NCBI GenBank assembly: GCA_964461435.1
Contig: CAYWUI010000009.1
Span: 29,103-93,102, forward strand
Direction: 5' to 3'
Source of the DNA: G020354785 sp964461435
GTDB lineage: Bacteria > Bacteroidota > Bacteroidia > Bacteroidales > UBA10428
DNA length: 64,000 bases
This document shows positions 54,276 to 63,882 of this stretch, piece by piece; the stretch's first letter is position 1; the number at the start of each line of letters is the position of its first letter. The position numbers and the translations under genes were made by a program. A model generated the notes under the pieces. That model worked only from the letters and a program-made list of their open reading frames with translations. It was not told where the DNA came from and searched no databases.

Positions 54276-54784
54276 ATGTCTGTTATGAGCCATAATCAAC
54301 GCTTTTTAAGTTATTCACAGTTAGCAATTGCAGTTTTTTTGATATTTGTTNNNNNNNNNNNNNNNNNNNNNNNNNNNNNNNNNNNNNNNNNNNNNNNNNN
54401 NNNNNNNNNNNNNNNNNNNNNNNNNNNNNNNNNNNNNNNNNNNNNNNNNNTGTTATCGAGTATCCCGAACTTGTAAAGTTACAGCGCATATACGGAAACC
54501 GCGATTTTGAGTTTGTCTCTGTTTCTGCAGACAAACCTGAAAAAAAGGAAAAAGTGCTGGAGTTCTTACAGACAAATCATTCTGCAACAACAAATTATAT
54601 TTTTAACAGTGATAACAGTTATGAGCTCGTGGAAGCAATAGACCCCGAATGGAACGGAGCAATTCCGTATTCATTGTTAATTGAACCAGGGGGCAAAGTT
54701 ATATTCAGAAACCAGGGCATAGCGGATATTCTCGAACTAAAAAAGAATATTGTCGAAAATCCTTTACTCGGCAGGTACTATTGA
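54276..54784 (+). CDS. Thioredoxin-like protein interrupted by an assembly gap
   Basis: The first 25 residues (54276-54350) are a signal-anchor type leader; then 100 N follow. After the gap come about 110 residues (VIEYPELVKLQRIYGNRDFEF onward) with the C-terminal half of a thioredoxin/TlpA fold, including the cis-proline segment GAIPYSLLIEP and a final GRYY. The CxxC active site would lie in the gap and cannot be seen. The two parts are in different frames across the 100 N, which means nothing because the gap length is a placeholder. One gene is the simplest reading. Confidence 0.65.
54351..54450. other. Assembly gap (100 N)
   Basis: Exactly 100 N, the usual placeholder for a scaffold gap of unknown size. 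Its true length and content are not known. Confidence 0.99.
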
Positions 54785-54815
54785 GTACGCATCTAATAAT
54801 AATTAAAAATAAAAA

Positions 54816-55820
54816 ATGAAAGTATTGTTTATTGGCGGGACTGGCAATATCAGTACTGCTGTCAGTAAATTAGCCGTTTCCAGTGGTATTGACCTCTATT
54901 TACTCAACAGGGGAAAGACCAGGCAAATAATATTTGGAGCAAAAACCATTACCTGTGATATTACAAATATTAAAGAATTAAAGAAGACCCTGAATAACCG
55001 GCATTGGGATGTTGTGGTAAACTGGATAGCCTTTACCACTGATGACATTAAACGCGATATTGACCTGTTTTACGGAAGAACGAAACAGTATATTTTCATA
55101 AGTTCTGCCTCCGCGTATCAAAAACCGCTTTCCTATCCGGTTGTCACAGAATCCACACCTCTTGCCAATCCTTTCTGGGAATATTCGCGTAACAAAATTG
55201 CCTGTGAGGACGTGCTAAATAAAGAATACAGGGAAAGAAACTTTCCGGTTACCATTGTCCGTCCCTCCCATACATACGATACAGTAATCCCTGTATCGGT
55301 CGGAAAATGGAATGACTATACAATGATGGACCGAATGGAGAAAGGCAAAAAAATTATTGTCCACGGTGACGGTACATCACTTTGGACCCTTACGCATTCT
55401 GAAGATTTTGCCAAAGGATTCCTGGGCCTTATAGGCCATCAGCAGGCAATCGGACATGCCTTTCATATCACATCCGATGAGATCCTTAACTGGAACCAGA
55501 TTTATGAAACTATGGCTTCTACATTGGGCGTTAAGATCGATATCATACATATCAGCTCTGACTTCATTTGCAGATATGACGAATCCCATACCGGCACCCT
55601 GCTTGGTGATAAAGCCTACAGCGTTATTTTTGACAATTCGAAGATTAAAAAATTTGTTCCCGGCTTCACTGCAACAATTACATTTAAAGAGGGATTTAAA
55701 AGGACTATTGCATGGTTCAATGATAACCCGGAATACAAGACAGTGGATGATAGTGTAAACAAAATGCTGGACAGTATTATTTCGGCATATGAAAGAAAAC
55801 TTCAGACAGAGGACAGATAA
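54816..55820 (+). CDS. NAD-dependent epimerase/dehydratase (extended SDR)
   Basis: A 334-residue short-chain dehydrogenase of the extended type. The cofactor loop is FIGGTGNISTAVSKLA (5-20). The catalytic pair sits in EYSRNK (about 120, Y-x3-K), preceded by the ISSASAYQ segment. The substrate is unknown; members of this group act on sugar nucleotides or similar compounds. It begins 31 nt after the thioredoxin-like gene on the same strand. Confidence 0.85.
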   Translation: MKVLFIGGTGNISTAVSKLAVSSGIDLYLLNRGKTRQIIFGAKTITCDITNIKELKKTLNNRHWDVVVNWIAFTTDDIKRDIDLFYGRTKQYIFISSASAYQKPLSYPVVTESTPLANPFWEYSRNKIACEDVLNKEYRERNFPVTIVRPSHTYDTVIPVSVGKWNDYTMMDRMEKGKKIIVHGDGTSLWTLTHSEDFAKGFLGLIGHQQAIGHAFHITSDEILNWNQIYETMASTLGVKIDIIHISSDFICRYDESHTGTLLGDKAYSVIFDNSKIKKFVPGFTATITFKEGFKRTIAWFNDNPEYKTVDDSVNKMLDSIISAYERKLQTEDR

Positions 55821-55837
55821 TAACGGTCACTGATTTA

Positions 55838-57064
55838 TTACTTCTTTTTCAACTCGATAACAGTAATCTCAGGCCATATACCTACACGTCCGGGAAAACC
55901 TATGAATCCGAACCCCCTGTTAACATAAAGATATTTCCCGTTATTATCATACAGTCCTGCCCAGTTTGGATACATCAATTTTACCGGGCTCCATTTAAAT
56001 TTCCCTGCTTCGATACCTAATTGCATCCCATGCGTATGTCCGCTCAGGGTAAGGTGGATGTATTTATTAAATCCAAGAACCTGCCTGTCCCAATGCGACG
56101 GATCGTGAGACATAAGAATAATAAACTGCCCGTCTGAATGATTCCTGAAAGTCTTATCCAGGTCCCCGTATTGATCGAAGGGGGGCTTACCCCAGTTTTC
56201 GACACCTGCAAGCAGTATCGAATCGCTTCCTTTCCTTATCTCAACGCATTCATTCCGAAGCAGCCTGAATCCCATGGAGCTATGGTAATCGTAAAGCCTG
56301 TTCATATTTGCTGTCCGCGCTTCTTCAGAAGGCCATTTATAATAATGTCCATAGTCATGGTTTCCAAGAATGGAATATTTTCCGTAAGGTGCGGATAAGG
56401 AGCTGAGCATACCTGTATATGGCTTAATCTCATCTGCAAAATTATTTACAAGGTCACCTGTAAATAATATCATATCCGCATTCTGCTTTTTCATTAGTTC
56501 GATACCTCTTTCTACTGCTGAAAGATTATCTAAAGTACCTGAATGAATATCAGAGAACTGGAGAATCTTAAAACCGTCAAACTCATCAGGCATATCGGCA
56601 AAGGATAAAGAAATATTGCGAACTTTATAATTATACTTCCCATAAAATATTCCGTACATAAACAAGATGAAAAGCAGGGAGGCCAGCAAAAGAACTGATT
56701 TTACAAGGATGCTGCTTCTTGCAGCAAGTCCCGCATTACCCCTTGATATTATTAATTCAACAAGAAGCCTGAAGATCCTGTATATATCTTCTATTACCAG
56801 GAAACCTGCAATTATTATTTTAATGAGAATTACAGTAAATGCTATGCCGAATAATGTGTTAATTACAAGGTTGGTTTTACCAAAGCCCTTTCTGGCAGCG
56901 AGAAACATGCCGAATGTTCCTGCGAGTGTCAGGAAAACCGTAAGGTAATAAATAATGTAAAATGTTTTCAGGTTGTCAGGAATAAAAATACTTCTTACCC
57001 CTCTGAAGACATAAATCTCAATTAATATTAATGCAATAATTATCACTAAAAAGAAGGGTCTCAT
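55838..57064 (-). CDS. Membrane-anchored metallophosphoesterase
   Basis: About 408 residues, of the YaeI/calcineurin-like type. The frame opens at a TTG (57083-57085), but the ATG at 57062-57064 (MRPFFLVIII) is the better start. Four hydrophobic segments fill the first 150 residues, then the phosphoesterase domain: ILQFSDIHSGTL, FTGDLVNNF, ILGNHDYGHYY, and LSGHTHGMQLGIE supplying the two-metal site. The phosphoesterase domain most likely faces the periplasm. Bacterial relatives act on UDP-diacylglucosamine or unknown phosphodiesters; the substrate here is not known. Confidence 0.87.
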   Translation of the reverse strand: MRPFFLVIIIALILIEIYVFRGVRSIFIPDNLKTFYIIYYLTVFLTLAGTFGMFLAARKGFGKTNLVINTLFGIAFTVILIKIIIAGFLVIEDIYRIFRLLVELIISRGNAGLAARSSILVKSVLLLASLLFILFMYGIFYGKYNYKVRNISLSFADMPDEFDGFKILQFSDIHSGTLDNLSAVERGIELMKKQNADMILFTGDLVNNFADEIKPYTGMLSSLSAPYGKYSILGNHDYGHYYKWPSEEARTANMNRLYDYHSSMGFRLLRNECVEIRKGSDSILLAGVENWGKPPFDQYGDLDKTFRNHSDGQFIILMSHDPSHWDRQVLGFNKYIHLTLSGHTHGMQLGIEAGKFKWSPVKLMYPNWAGLYDNNGKYLYVNRGFGFIGFPGRVGIWPEITVIELKKK

Positions 57065-57416
57065 AATTCTTATTTTGATTCTCAATTATTTTAATGGTTG
57101 AAAATATAAAATATTATTTCAATTAAGCAAAATATTGATAATACAAACAAAAATTTATGGCAATAAGTTCAATGACATTCTTTAAAACCTGCGGATTCGC
57201 ATTCAAGCAATAAATTAATAAACATAATATAATTAACTAATTTACAATATTATAAATAAAAAATCTCATTTCAATAGGAGAGGGGAGGATACAGGATAAA
57301 ATTAAATAATCACCCTAATAATTGAAGCTCCTTTCATATTTGACTATATTTGTAAATGACCAAACGGATATTGAAATGTATCAACATATTTAATTACTAA
57401 TTAAACAAACAAAACT
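57065..57416. other. Intergenic region between the phosphoesterase gene and hflK
   Basis: 352 bases, strongly AT-rich, with a short purine-rich GGAGAGGGGAGGA patch near 57280. The only feature I can support is the hflK promoter at 57322-57352. I see no open frame or RNA-like fold. Confidence 0.6.
57322..57352 (+). promoter_or_regulatory. Promoter of hflK-hflC
   Basis: TTG at 57322-57324 and TATATTTG at 57345-57352 with a 20-nt spacer, both elements in full agreement with the Bacteroidota consensus. The leader to the hflK ATG would be about 58 nt. Confidence 0.6.
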
Positions 57417-58403
57417 ATGGCAGATAATGCATATCAAAATTTGAACCTGCCCCCTGAATTCAGAAAAATTCTGGCCAATCTGAAAATAATTATTACCGTT
57501 CTCGTGGTTATAATACTGGCATGGAGCGGATTTTTCCAGATTGATCCTGAAGAAGTGGGGGTTATTACGCGTTTTGGAAGGTATACGCGTAAAGTGGATC
57601 CCGGACTGAATGTTAAGATACCCATAATCGAAAGGGTATATAAAGTGCCGGTTGAAAGGCAGCAGAAGGTGGAATTCGGATTTCGTACAACACGGCCGGG
57701 TATAAGAACGGAATATACAAAGGCCGGTACTAAAGATGAGTCTACAATGCTGACCGGAGATCTTAACCTGGCTGATGTTGAATGGGTTGTGCAGTTTCGT
57801 ATTGAAGACCCGTACAACTTTCTTTTTAAAGTCAGGAACCCGGAAACAACATTAAGGGATATTTCTGAAGCTTCTATGCGACAGATAGTGGGAGATCGTA
57901 CGGTTAATGAGGTACTGACCGTCGGGCGTACTGAAATTGCCGACAAGGTTGAAGAACTCATGCAGAATTTATGCAGGGAATATTCACTTGGCATAAAGAT
58001 AGACCAGGTGGTGCTTCAGGATGTCAACCCTCCTGATCCTGTTAAGGCTGCTTTTAATGCAGTTAATGAAGCACAGCAGGAAAAAGAAACATTAATAAAC
58101 CAGGCCAAATCGGAATACAATAAAGTAATTCCAAAGGCCAGCGGACAGGCTAAGGAAACCATTCAAAAGGCCGAAGGTTACGCAACAGAGAGAGTCAATA
58201 ATGCGAAAGGCGAAGTAGCCCGTTTTAATGAACTTTATAAAGAGTATATTAAAGCTCCGGAAGTTACAAAGCGAAGAATTTACCTGGAGACTATGCAGAG
58301 TGTAATACCAAAGCTGGGAAACAAAATTATTACTGATCAGAAGGGAAGCAACATATTACCTCTTTTACAAATGCAGTTAAACCAACTTAAAGAAACAGAA
58401 TAA
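57417..58403 (+). CDS. hflK: HflK, FtsH protease regulator
   Basis: SPFH-family membrane protein that, with HflC, surrounds FtsH and controls its access to membrane proteins; 328 residues. One membrane helix lies at about 22-44 (IIITVLVVIILAWSGFF); the SPFH domain follows (GVITRFGRYTRKVDPGLNVKIP). A helical region rich in Ala/Glu/Lys (about 220-290) ends the protein. hflC starts 3 nt after the stop. Confidence 0.94.
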   Translation: MADNAYQNLNLPPEFRKILANLKIIITVLVVIILAWSGFFQIDPEEVGVITRFGRYTRKVDPGLNVKIPIIERVYKVPVERQQKVEFGFRTTRPGIRTEYTKAGTKDESTMLTGDLNLADVEWVVQFRIEDPYNFLFKVRNPETTLRDISEASMRQIVGDRTVNEVLTVGRTEIADKVEELMQNLCREYSLGIKIDQVVLQDVNPPDPVKAAFNAVNEAQQEKETLINQAKSEYNKVIPKASGQAKETIQKAEGYATERVNNAKGEVARFNELYKEYIKAPEVTKRRIYLETMQSVIPKLGNKIITDQKGSNILPLLQMQLNQLKETE

Positions 58404-58406
58404 GTC

Positions 58407-59351
58407 ATGAAAAAAGGAAAAATTATAATATTCATCATCCTGCTCGTATTAATTATTATTGTTATTGCCCAAAGTGCTTTTATTGTTAAAGAAACCGAGC
58501 AGGTAGTAATAACACAGTTTGGAAAGCCTGTCGGAGAAGCTATTATGAAACCCGGACTAAAATTCAAGACTCCTTTTATACAGAAGGCCAATTACTTTGA
58601 AAAAAGGTTCCTTGAATGGGATGGTGATCCTAACCAGGTACCCACAAAAGATAAAAAATTCATATTCGTGGATTCATATGCCCGCTGGCAGATTACCGAT
58701 CCTCTCCAGTTTTTCAAACGACTGACCAATGAAAGAGGTGCACAATCAAGGCTGGATGATATCCTGGACGGCGAAACAAGGGATTATATTGCGAACCATA
58801 ATATTGAAGAAGCCGTTCGTACAAGCAACAGGAAGCCCATTTCATCAGGAACAATAAGTGAGATAATGGGCGACTCACTTGCAAATATTAGTGTGGGACG
58901 CGAAAAAATACAGAATATGATCGTGGAATCTGCAAGCAAGCAGACAAAAGACCTGGGAATTGTGATACTTGACTTCAGGTTCAAAAGAATAAACTACGTT
59001 GAAGAGGTAAGGGAACAGGTTTATGAACGTATGAAAAGCGAACGGTACCGGATAGCTGATAAGTTCCGCTCAGAAGGACAGGGAGAAGCTTCAAGGATTA
59101 ATGGTGAAAAAGAACGTGAACTGAAAACAATACAATCCGAAGCTTTCAGGCAGGCTGAAGAAATAAAAGGTAAAGCGGACGGACAGGCTACAGCAATTTA
59201 TGCAGCTGCATACGACCGCTCATTAAGTTCAAGAGATCTGTACAGCTTTGTAAAATCAATGGAAACCTTTGAAAGAACATTTGATAACCAGACTTTTGTA
59301 ATACTGTCTACAGACAATGAGCTGTATAAATATCTCAAAAGTATGAAATAA
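58407..59351 (+). CDS. hflC: HflC, FtsH protease regulator
   Basis: Partner of HflK; 314 residues. The membrane helix spans about 5-22 (IIIFIILLVLIIIVIAQSAF), then VITQFGKPVGEAIMKPGLKFKTPF and WDGDPNQVPTKDKKFIFVDSYARW are HflC segments. YEEVREQVYERM-like helix and RSEGQGEASRINGEKERE follow in the coil. The operon hflK-hflC has no hflX beside it. Confidence 0.95.
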   Translation: MKKGKIIIFIILLVLIIIVIAQSAFIVKETEQVVITQFGKPVGEAIMKPGLKFKTPFIQKANYFEKRFLEWDGDPNQVPTKDKKFIFVDSYARWQITDPLQFFKRLTNERGAQSRLDDILDGETRDYIANHNIEEAVRTSNRKPISSGTISEIMGDSLANISVGREKIQNMIVESASKQTKDLGIVILDFRFKRINYVEEVREQVYERMKSERYRIADKFRSEGQGEASRINGEKERELKTIQSEAFRQAEEIKGKADGQATAIYAAAYDRSLSSRDLYSFVKSMETFERTFDNQTFVILSTDNELYKYLKSMK

Positions 59352-59411
59352 TACCTGGCTGCCCATATTATTCTTATTACCAGGTAGCAGAATAGTATTA
59401 CCCGTTTTGAT

Positions 59412-61373
59412 ATGTATAGGAAACTTTTAATATTCAAGATACTTATTATTATAGGTAATATATCTTTAATTAATTCACAATCATATATTTTTGGGTGGAA
59501 AGGTGAAGAAATACTTCAACATGATATATTTCTGAATACAGATAAATGGACTCCCAACCAGGCAAACATTATGATGGGAGATTCGTGTTATATTACAACC
59601 GGCGATTCGGCTATAAATATCCATTGGAAATTTGGTGCAGGGGCAAGGCATAAATGGGTTCAGTGCTATATGATACTCCCTGAGCCAATGAGCCTGGAGG
59701 ATATAGATATTGTCGGCATTGATATCAGGGGCAGTGACTGCAGCTATGCAAGCAACCGCCATGTGGAACTTAAATTTGAAGACGGTACAAATTATGCGGT
59801 TTATACATGGGACAATCTTGCGCAAATTCAGCGGTGGTGCAGGAGGTTAACACTTTTGAAAAACCAGTTTGCCGGCGGAAATATTATTAACTGGGACGCT
59901 GTGACAGTTATATCACTGGCAGTAGTTATGAATCCCGATGATGCAGGCGACATTCATGAAGATTCGGGAACCGTTTCATTTATGAATTTGACAGCCCTTA
60001 GTGTTGACTCCCTTTCACGGGCTGACTCCCTGGAAACGCTTGATGAAATCGACAGTTACACGCTTGATACCATAAAAACAAATGCTGCAGCTGCAATTAT
60101 GCAGCGCCAGGCTCCAACCGGACTGATATATACATGGAAAACCGAACATTCATCATGGTTATACGGACAGGGACTTGCCCTGAAAATTCTTACAGAGGAA
60201 GGTGAATGGGACAATAATATGCCTGCTAATGATTATGCTGTTGCAGCAACAAACCTGGCCCATTTTTTAATCCGGAACCAGGCAGAAATGGGCTTCTGGC
60301 CCAGGGCGTGGAATGCAAATACAGGGAATATTATCTTATATGTGGAAGGTGATAATACAGTCTGGATGGGTGATTTTCCATGGATAGTAACCGGACTGGT
60401 GAGTTATTACAAAAGATCAGGTGACCAGAGTGTGGTTGAGTCAATCAATAAGGCCAGGTCTTTTTTGTATGACCTGGTTGACACTAATGGCAGAATAAAT
60501 ACTGTTAATATCTATACACACGCCAGGACAGAGGTTTCCAATTACGAGGGATATGCTGCAGCAATAGGTTGTTTATATGAGATGGGAGACACTGTGGCAG
60601 CGAAAAGGTCAATTGACTATTTACTGGAGAACGGCTGGGATGACGAAATAAAATTATTCAGGGAGGGACCAGGTTCATCCAGGCCTGTTCTGCTTGTTAA
60701 TACATGGCTGGCAGCACTTTTCTCAAGGGCGGGATATCCTGATATGGCAGTTGACGCTTTATCACTTGCAGGTAAGCTTCTTTACACAAAAGGTCCGGGT
60801 GAGCCACCCGGATTAGATGGAGTGGGACCGGTTGCTACCTGGTATGAGGGGACATTGTCCTATATATCTGCCCTGGGTCCCGGAAGCAACAGGCTGTTTG
60901 AAGGCATAGCAGGTTATATAAACAGTGACGGGACAGTACCGGCTTATAATGACAGCCTGGGCAGCATGGGCGGGATCTGGGCAGTGGACTGGTCCAGCCT
61001 GGATGCAACATCATGGCTCTATTATGCCTCCGCACAGAAATCCCCCTTTGATACACTGGAGACAATATATCACTTAAGTTCATCATTCCGTGATATTAAT
61101 ACACGGCAGCCTGATAAGGAAACAATCTTTTACAGTTCCGGAAATAAATTATATCTCTTACGGGGATTAGACAGCAGGAACGGGGAAATAAGAATAGAAC
61201 TGTATTCTGTAAGCGGAATTCTGATGGGTACAAAGGTTATAAATCCAGGCCGGTCTGTCATGGATATTAATGAAATAATTGGGAGTTTACAGCCAAACGA
61301 TGGAATTTACATAATAAGGCTTTATTATAATAATATTATGCATACCCGGAAACTTGTATTTATAAGTCTTTGA
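59412..61373 (+). CDS. Secreted protein with carbohydrate-binding-like and toroid domains, T9SS cargo
   Basis: A 653-residue exported protein, signal peptide about 1-23. Residues 25-195 are beta-rich and resemble CBM/CIA30-type ligand-binding domains (VGIDIRGSDCSYASNRHVEL). Residues about 200-560 are helical and Trp/Gly-rich (GFWPRAWNANTGNI, NYEGYAAAIGCLYEMGD), like an alpha/alpha toroid of glycan-processing enzymes; I cannot name a GH family. The C-terminus (about 580-653) is a T9SS-type sorting domain (IELYSVSGILMGTK, then NDGIYIIRLYY). The likely role is binding or degrading external polysaccharide. Confidence 0.75.
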   Translation: MYRKLLIFKILIIIGNISLINSQSYIFGWKGEEILQHDIFLNTDKWTPNQANIMMGDSCYITTGDSAINIHWKFGAGARHKWVQCYMILPEPMSLEDIDIVGIDIRGSDCSYASNRHVELKFEDGTNYAVYTWDNLAQIQRWCRRLTLLKNQFAGGNIINWDAVTVISLAVVMNPDDAGDIHEDSGTVSFMNLTALSVDSLSRADSLETLDEIDSYTLDTIKTNAAAAIMQRQAPTGLIYTWKTEHSSWLYGQGLALKILTEEGEWDNNMPANDYAVAATNLAHFLIRNQAEMGFWPRAWNANTGNIILYVEGDNTVWMGDFPWIVTGLVSYYKRSGDQSVVESINKARSFLYDLVDTNGRINTVNIYTHARTEVSNYEGYAAAIGCLYEMGDTVAAKRSIDYLLENGWDDEIKLFREGPGSSRPVLLVNTWLAALFSRAGYPDMAVDALSLAGKLLYTKGPGEPPGLDGVGPVATWYEGTLSYISALGPGSNRLFEGIAGYINSDGTVPAYNDSLGSMGGIWAVDWSSLDATSWLYYASAQKSPFDTLETIYHLSSSFRDINTRQPDKETIFYSSGNKLYLLRGLDSRNGEIRIELYSVSGILMGTKVINPGRSVMDINEIIGSLQPNDGIYIIRLYYNNIMHTRKLVFISL

Positions 61374-61398
61374 AAATTAATAATATAAATTAATAGCG

Positions 61399-61608
61399 AT
61401 GAAGACGGCTTCCGATATTTTAGTAATTGATAATGCCGGCGATGTTTCCCAGGTAGAACTGTTTGACCTTGTTGGCCAGTCAGTATTAAATGTCAATGTT
61501 AATGATAACTCGATTAGGCTTGATATTTCAAGTCTGAAGGCGGGTGTTTATATAATGCAGCTGCATACTGCTAATTAAGTATTTACAGAACGCATAATTA
61601 TCGAATAA
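61399..61608 (+). pseudogene. Decayed T9SS sorting-domain remnant
   Basis: A frame from ATG 61399 reads like a type A sorting domain (VELFDLVGQSVLNVNV, SIRLDISSLKAGVYIMQL). A TAA at 61576-61578 follows TAN; after it the same frame continues VFTERIIIE to a normal stop at 61608. Those are the residues a sorting domain would end with, and TAA stands where AAA (Lys) would be expected. There is no cargo domain upstream: in-frame stops precede the ATG and the previous gene ends 25 nt before. It is a leftover of a former T9SS cargo gene. Confidence 0.75.
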
Positions 61609-61633
61609 AAGATAATTGATATAATTACTAATT

Positions 61634-61667
61634 AAAAAGGGGGGGTTGAAAATTGCCCCCTTTTTTT
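61634..61667. terminator. Bidirectional terminator
   Basis: AAAAAGGGGGGG, a 10-nt loop, then CCCCCTTTTTTT. The A and T runs flank a G/C stem, so it can end transcripts from both the plus-strand T9SS genes and the minus-strand repeat gene that starts its stop codon 16 nt later. Confidence 0.8.
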
Positions 61668-61683
61668 ATCAATATTCTGGTAT

Positions 61684-63765
61684 TTACTTGCATATATCCG
61701 AGAGAGTGGCAAATGCTCCAAGCATATTCTTGGCAACAAGCACATCATCGACAACCAGGTCAAAGTCATAGATAAAGTTGCCCACTTCTCCATTTTTATA
61801 TGTCTTGATAAGCTTTTGCTTACCCCTGGTTATAAAATTCACATATAATTTGCCGGATGAAACCACTATACCGGAATTTGAAGGATCAATATCCGTAAGA
61901 ATAAACTCATAAACATATTCGGTTGATGATCCTTTACTGTCGGTTTCTACCCTTGTAAATTTTAACTTACAGTTGTCGTCGCCCTGTTTTTCCATTTTCT
62001 GGTCATATTCACTCCCCCCGGTCTCTATTTTTTTCAGATATTTATCGATATAATTCCATGCGGCACCCGCATCAGTTGCAAGCCTGTCCCTGACCTTTGA
62101 ATTACTATTGATAAATTTAACAGCTGCAATAAAGTTTTTTGCATTCAGCACATCGTCGAAATAAACGTCGGCACCTGAGCTAAAGTTCTGAAGCTCATTT
62201 TCTTTAAATACTTTTACATATTTGAGTTTGCCCGTTGACAGGGGCACATACAGCTTCTTCCCGCTAATCTTTATTTCAATGTCTCCAATTGACAGGTCCT
62301 CGGGGTAAATCTCGAAGCGCTCATTCACAGAGGGACTTCCTTCATCAGTAGTGACCACAAGCAGCTCCAGTTTGTTTTCCAGTGCAGGGGCTATCCTTAA
62401 TGTCTGCTTTATGTTTTTTGAGTCTATGGTCACTTCACCCGGGCACTTTGTCAGCCACTCCATAGTTTTTTCCATGGAAACGAATTCAAGAACACCGCTA
62501 TTACTGTTATTTATTGCATACTCCAGCGCACCTGCAACATCACGGGCATTGTCAATATTTTCCATGTATATTTTCAGGGAGCTGGAATAAGACACTATCT
62601 TACCTCCACTGGTCTGTTTTATATACTTATTTTTATCCTTTGTGTCAAGGCTGAGATAAGCATTGCTTGATGAGACATTCAATTCTGCGGTGGGTATAAA
62701 ATCATTCAGGTAGATGCCACTTATTTCTTCTGTAGAAACGCCTTTGGAATCGGTTACTGCGGATTTGAAATTCACTATGTCCGAAGGTGATGTTCCAAAG
62801 TCCAGAGACTGTGCATAAGAGGATGAACCTGCCTTAACTTCCTTCAGATTATCCTTTACATATGTCAAAGCCTGGCTATAGCTTGTCCATGCTTTTCTTT
62901 CAGGATGGGTATCGGATACAAGGAAATTCAGGGCATTGGCTATATTCCTTGCCTGCTCAATATCATCGGCATGTATCTCTGCACTTTTTAAATAACCGGT
63001 ACTACCGTCATCTGACATTACCTGTATGAAGTACTTGTTATCACGTACAGGCAATTCAATCGTCAATTCGCTGCCTGAAACATCAACAGAAATGCCGGAT
63101 GGATTAATGTCGCTTAAATCGAAAATATAAGTCTCTGTTTTCTTGCTGCCCTTGCTATCAGTCTTTTCTGTCTTCAGCCGGGCGATGTAGTTCTTTTCAC
63201 CCTTGCTGAATTCCTGTTTATAAGTAGTCCCGCTGCGTCCCGATTCGCCGATATTGTTCATGAGCCATGTGAAAGTTTCTTCCCGGGAGGCCCATGTCCT
63301 TTCACTTTTCTGGCACGGGTCTATATGTGATTTAAATGCTTCGATGAATGACCGGGCTTTGTCCACCTCACCCATAGTGACAGAAATTTTATTTGTATAG
63401 CCGTCAAATTCGCCCTCCCCGAAAACGGTAATAAACTTCTGCGAAAGCCTTGTTTCAATATTTACTTCAATGACCTTTCCCGAAGCTTTAAAGCTGAGCG
63501 ATGAAGGATTGATATCAGAAATGTACAACATATATGCCCCTGAAGATGTTTTGCCCTTTTTATCGGTTTTCTCCTCGTCAATTTTTATTTTGCATGAATT
63601 GTTATCTACTGCAGTAAAACTGTACTTATAGATATAAGTGCCGGCATCTACTTCAGAAGTATATGGGGCGAGCCAGTCGATTTCATCCTGGGCTTTTATA
63701 CTGCTGATATTCAATACCATAGAAAAAATAAAAAATACCAGAATTGTTAAACCTGTTTTTTTCAT
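61684..63765 (-). CDS. Secreted five-repeat protein of unknown function
   Basis: A 693-residue exported protein (signal peptide 1-25, cleavage at IKA-QD). The rest is five tandem units of about 120-135 residues (starting near 27, 155, 290, 425 and 555). Each begins with an aromatic helix, then a TDSKGxxTE turn, a DI(N/D)PS segment, a beta pair and a final helix ending with a conserved Ala-rich (A+NxxxA) element. I do not recognise the family. No enzymatic motif is visible; a binding or structural role is possible. A perfect palindrome overlaps its presumed start of transcription. Confidence 0.75.
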   Translation of the reverse strand: MKKTGLTILVFFIFSMVLNISSIKAQDEIDWLAPYTSEVDAGTYIYKYSFTAVDNNSCKIKIDEEKTDKKGKTSSGAYMLYISDINPSSLSFKASGKVIEVNIETRLSQKFITVFGEGEFDGYTNKISVTMGEVDKARSFIEAFKSHIDPCQKSERTWASREETFTWLMNNIGESGRSGTTYKQEFSKGEKNYIARLKTEKTDSKGSKKTETYIFDLSDINPSGISVDVSGSELTIELPVRDNKYFIQVMSDDGSTGYLKSAEIHADDIEQARNIANALNFLVSDTHPERKAWTSYSQALTYVKDNLKEVKAGSSSYAQSLDFGTSPSDIVNFKSAVTDSKGVSTEEISGIYLNDFIPTAELNVSSSNAYLSLDTKDKNKYIKQTSGGKIVSYSSSLKIYMENIDNARDVAGALEYAINNSNSGVLEFVSMEKTMEWLTKCPGEVTIDSKNIKQTLRIAPALENKLELLVVTTDEGSPSVNERFEIYPEDLSIGDIEIKISGKKLYVPLSTGKLKYVKVFKENELQNFSSGADVYFDDVLNAKNFIAAVKFINSNSKVRDRLATDAGAAWNYIDKYLKKIETGGSEYDQKMEKQGDDNCKLKFTRVETDSKGSSTEYVYEFILTDIDPSNSGIVVSSGKLYVNFITRGKQKLIKTYKNGEVGNFIYDFDLVVDDVLVAKNMLGAFATLSDICK

Positions 63766-63796
63766 TGCTTTATAAATTATATTAATATTAATTAAT

Positions 63797-63821
63797 GTTT
63801 AGTACCTAAACATCAAAGATA
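63797..63821 (-). promoter_or_regulatory. -7 element and palindrome upstream of the five-repeat gene
   Basis: On the minus strand TATCTTTG (63814-63821) matches TAnnTTTG. The next bases form a perfect palindrome GTTTAG-TAC-CTAAAC (63797-63811) over the expected start site, so a repressor could act here. The ATG is 32 nt further on. Confidence 0.5.
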
Positions 63822-63882
63822 GGGAAAAGTTAATTATTATTTAAAGGGACCCACACCGGAAGGGGCTTAAAACGAAATTCAT

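Noticed and set aside
57434..57994. 186-residue minus-strand frame opposite hflK
   Set aside because: Ser/Thr-rich shadow of a conserved gene.
59352..59386. TACCTGG/CCAGGTA inverted repeat after hflC
   Set aside because: Long 21-nt loop and no T run, so not a convincing terminator.
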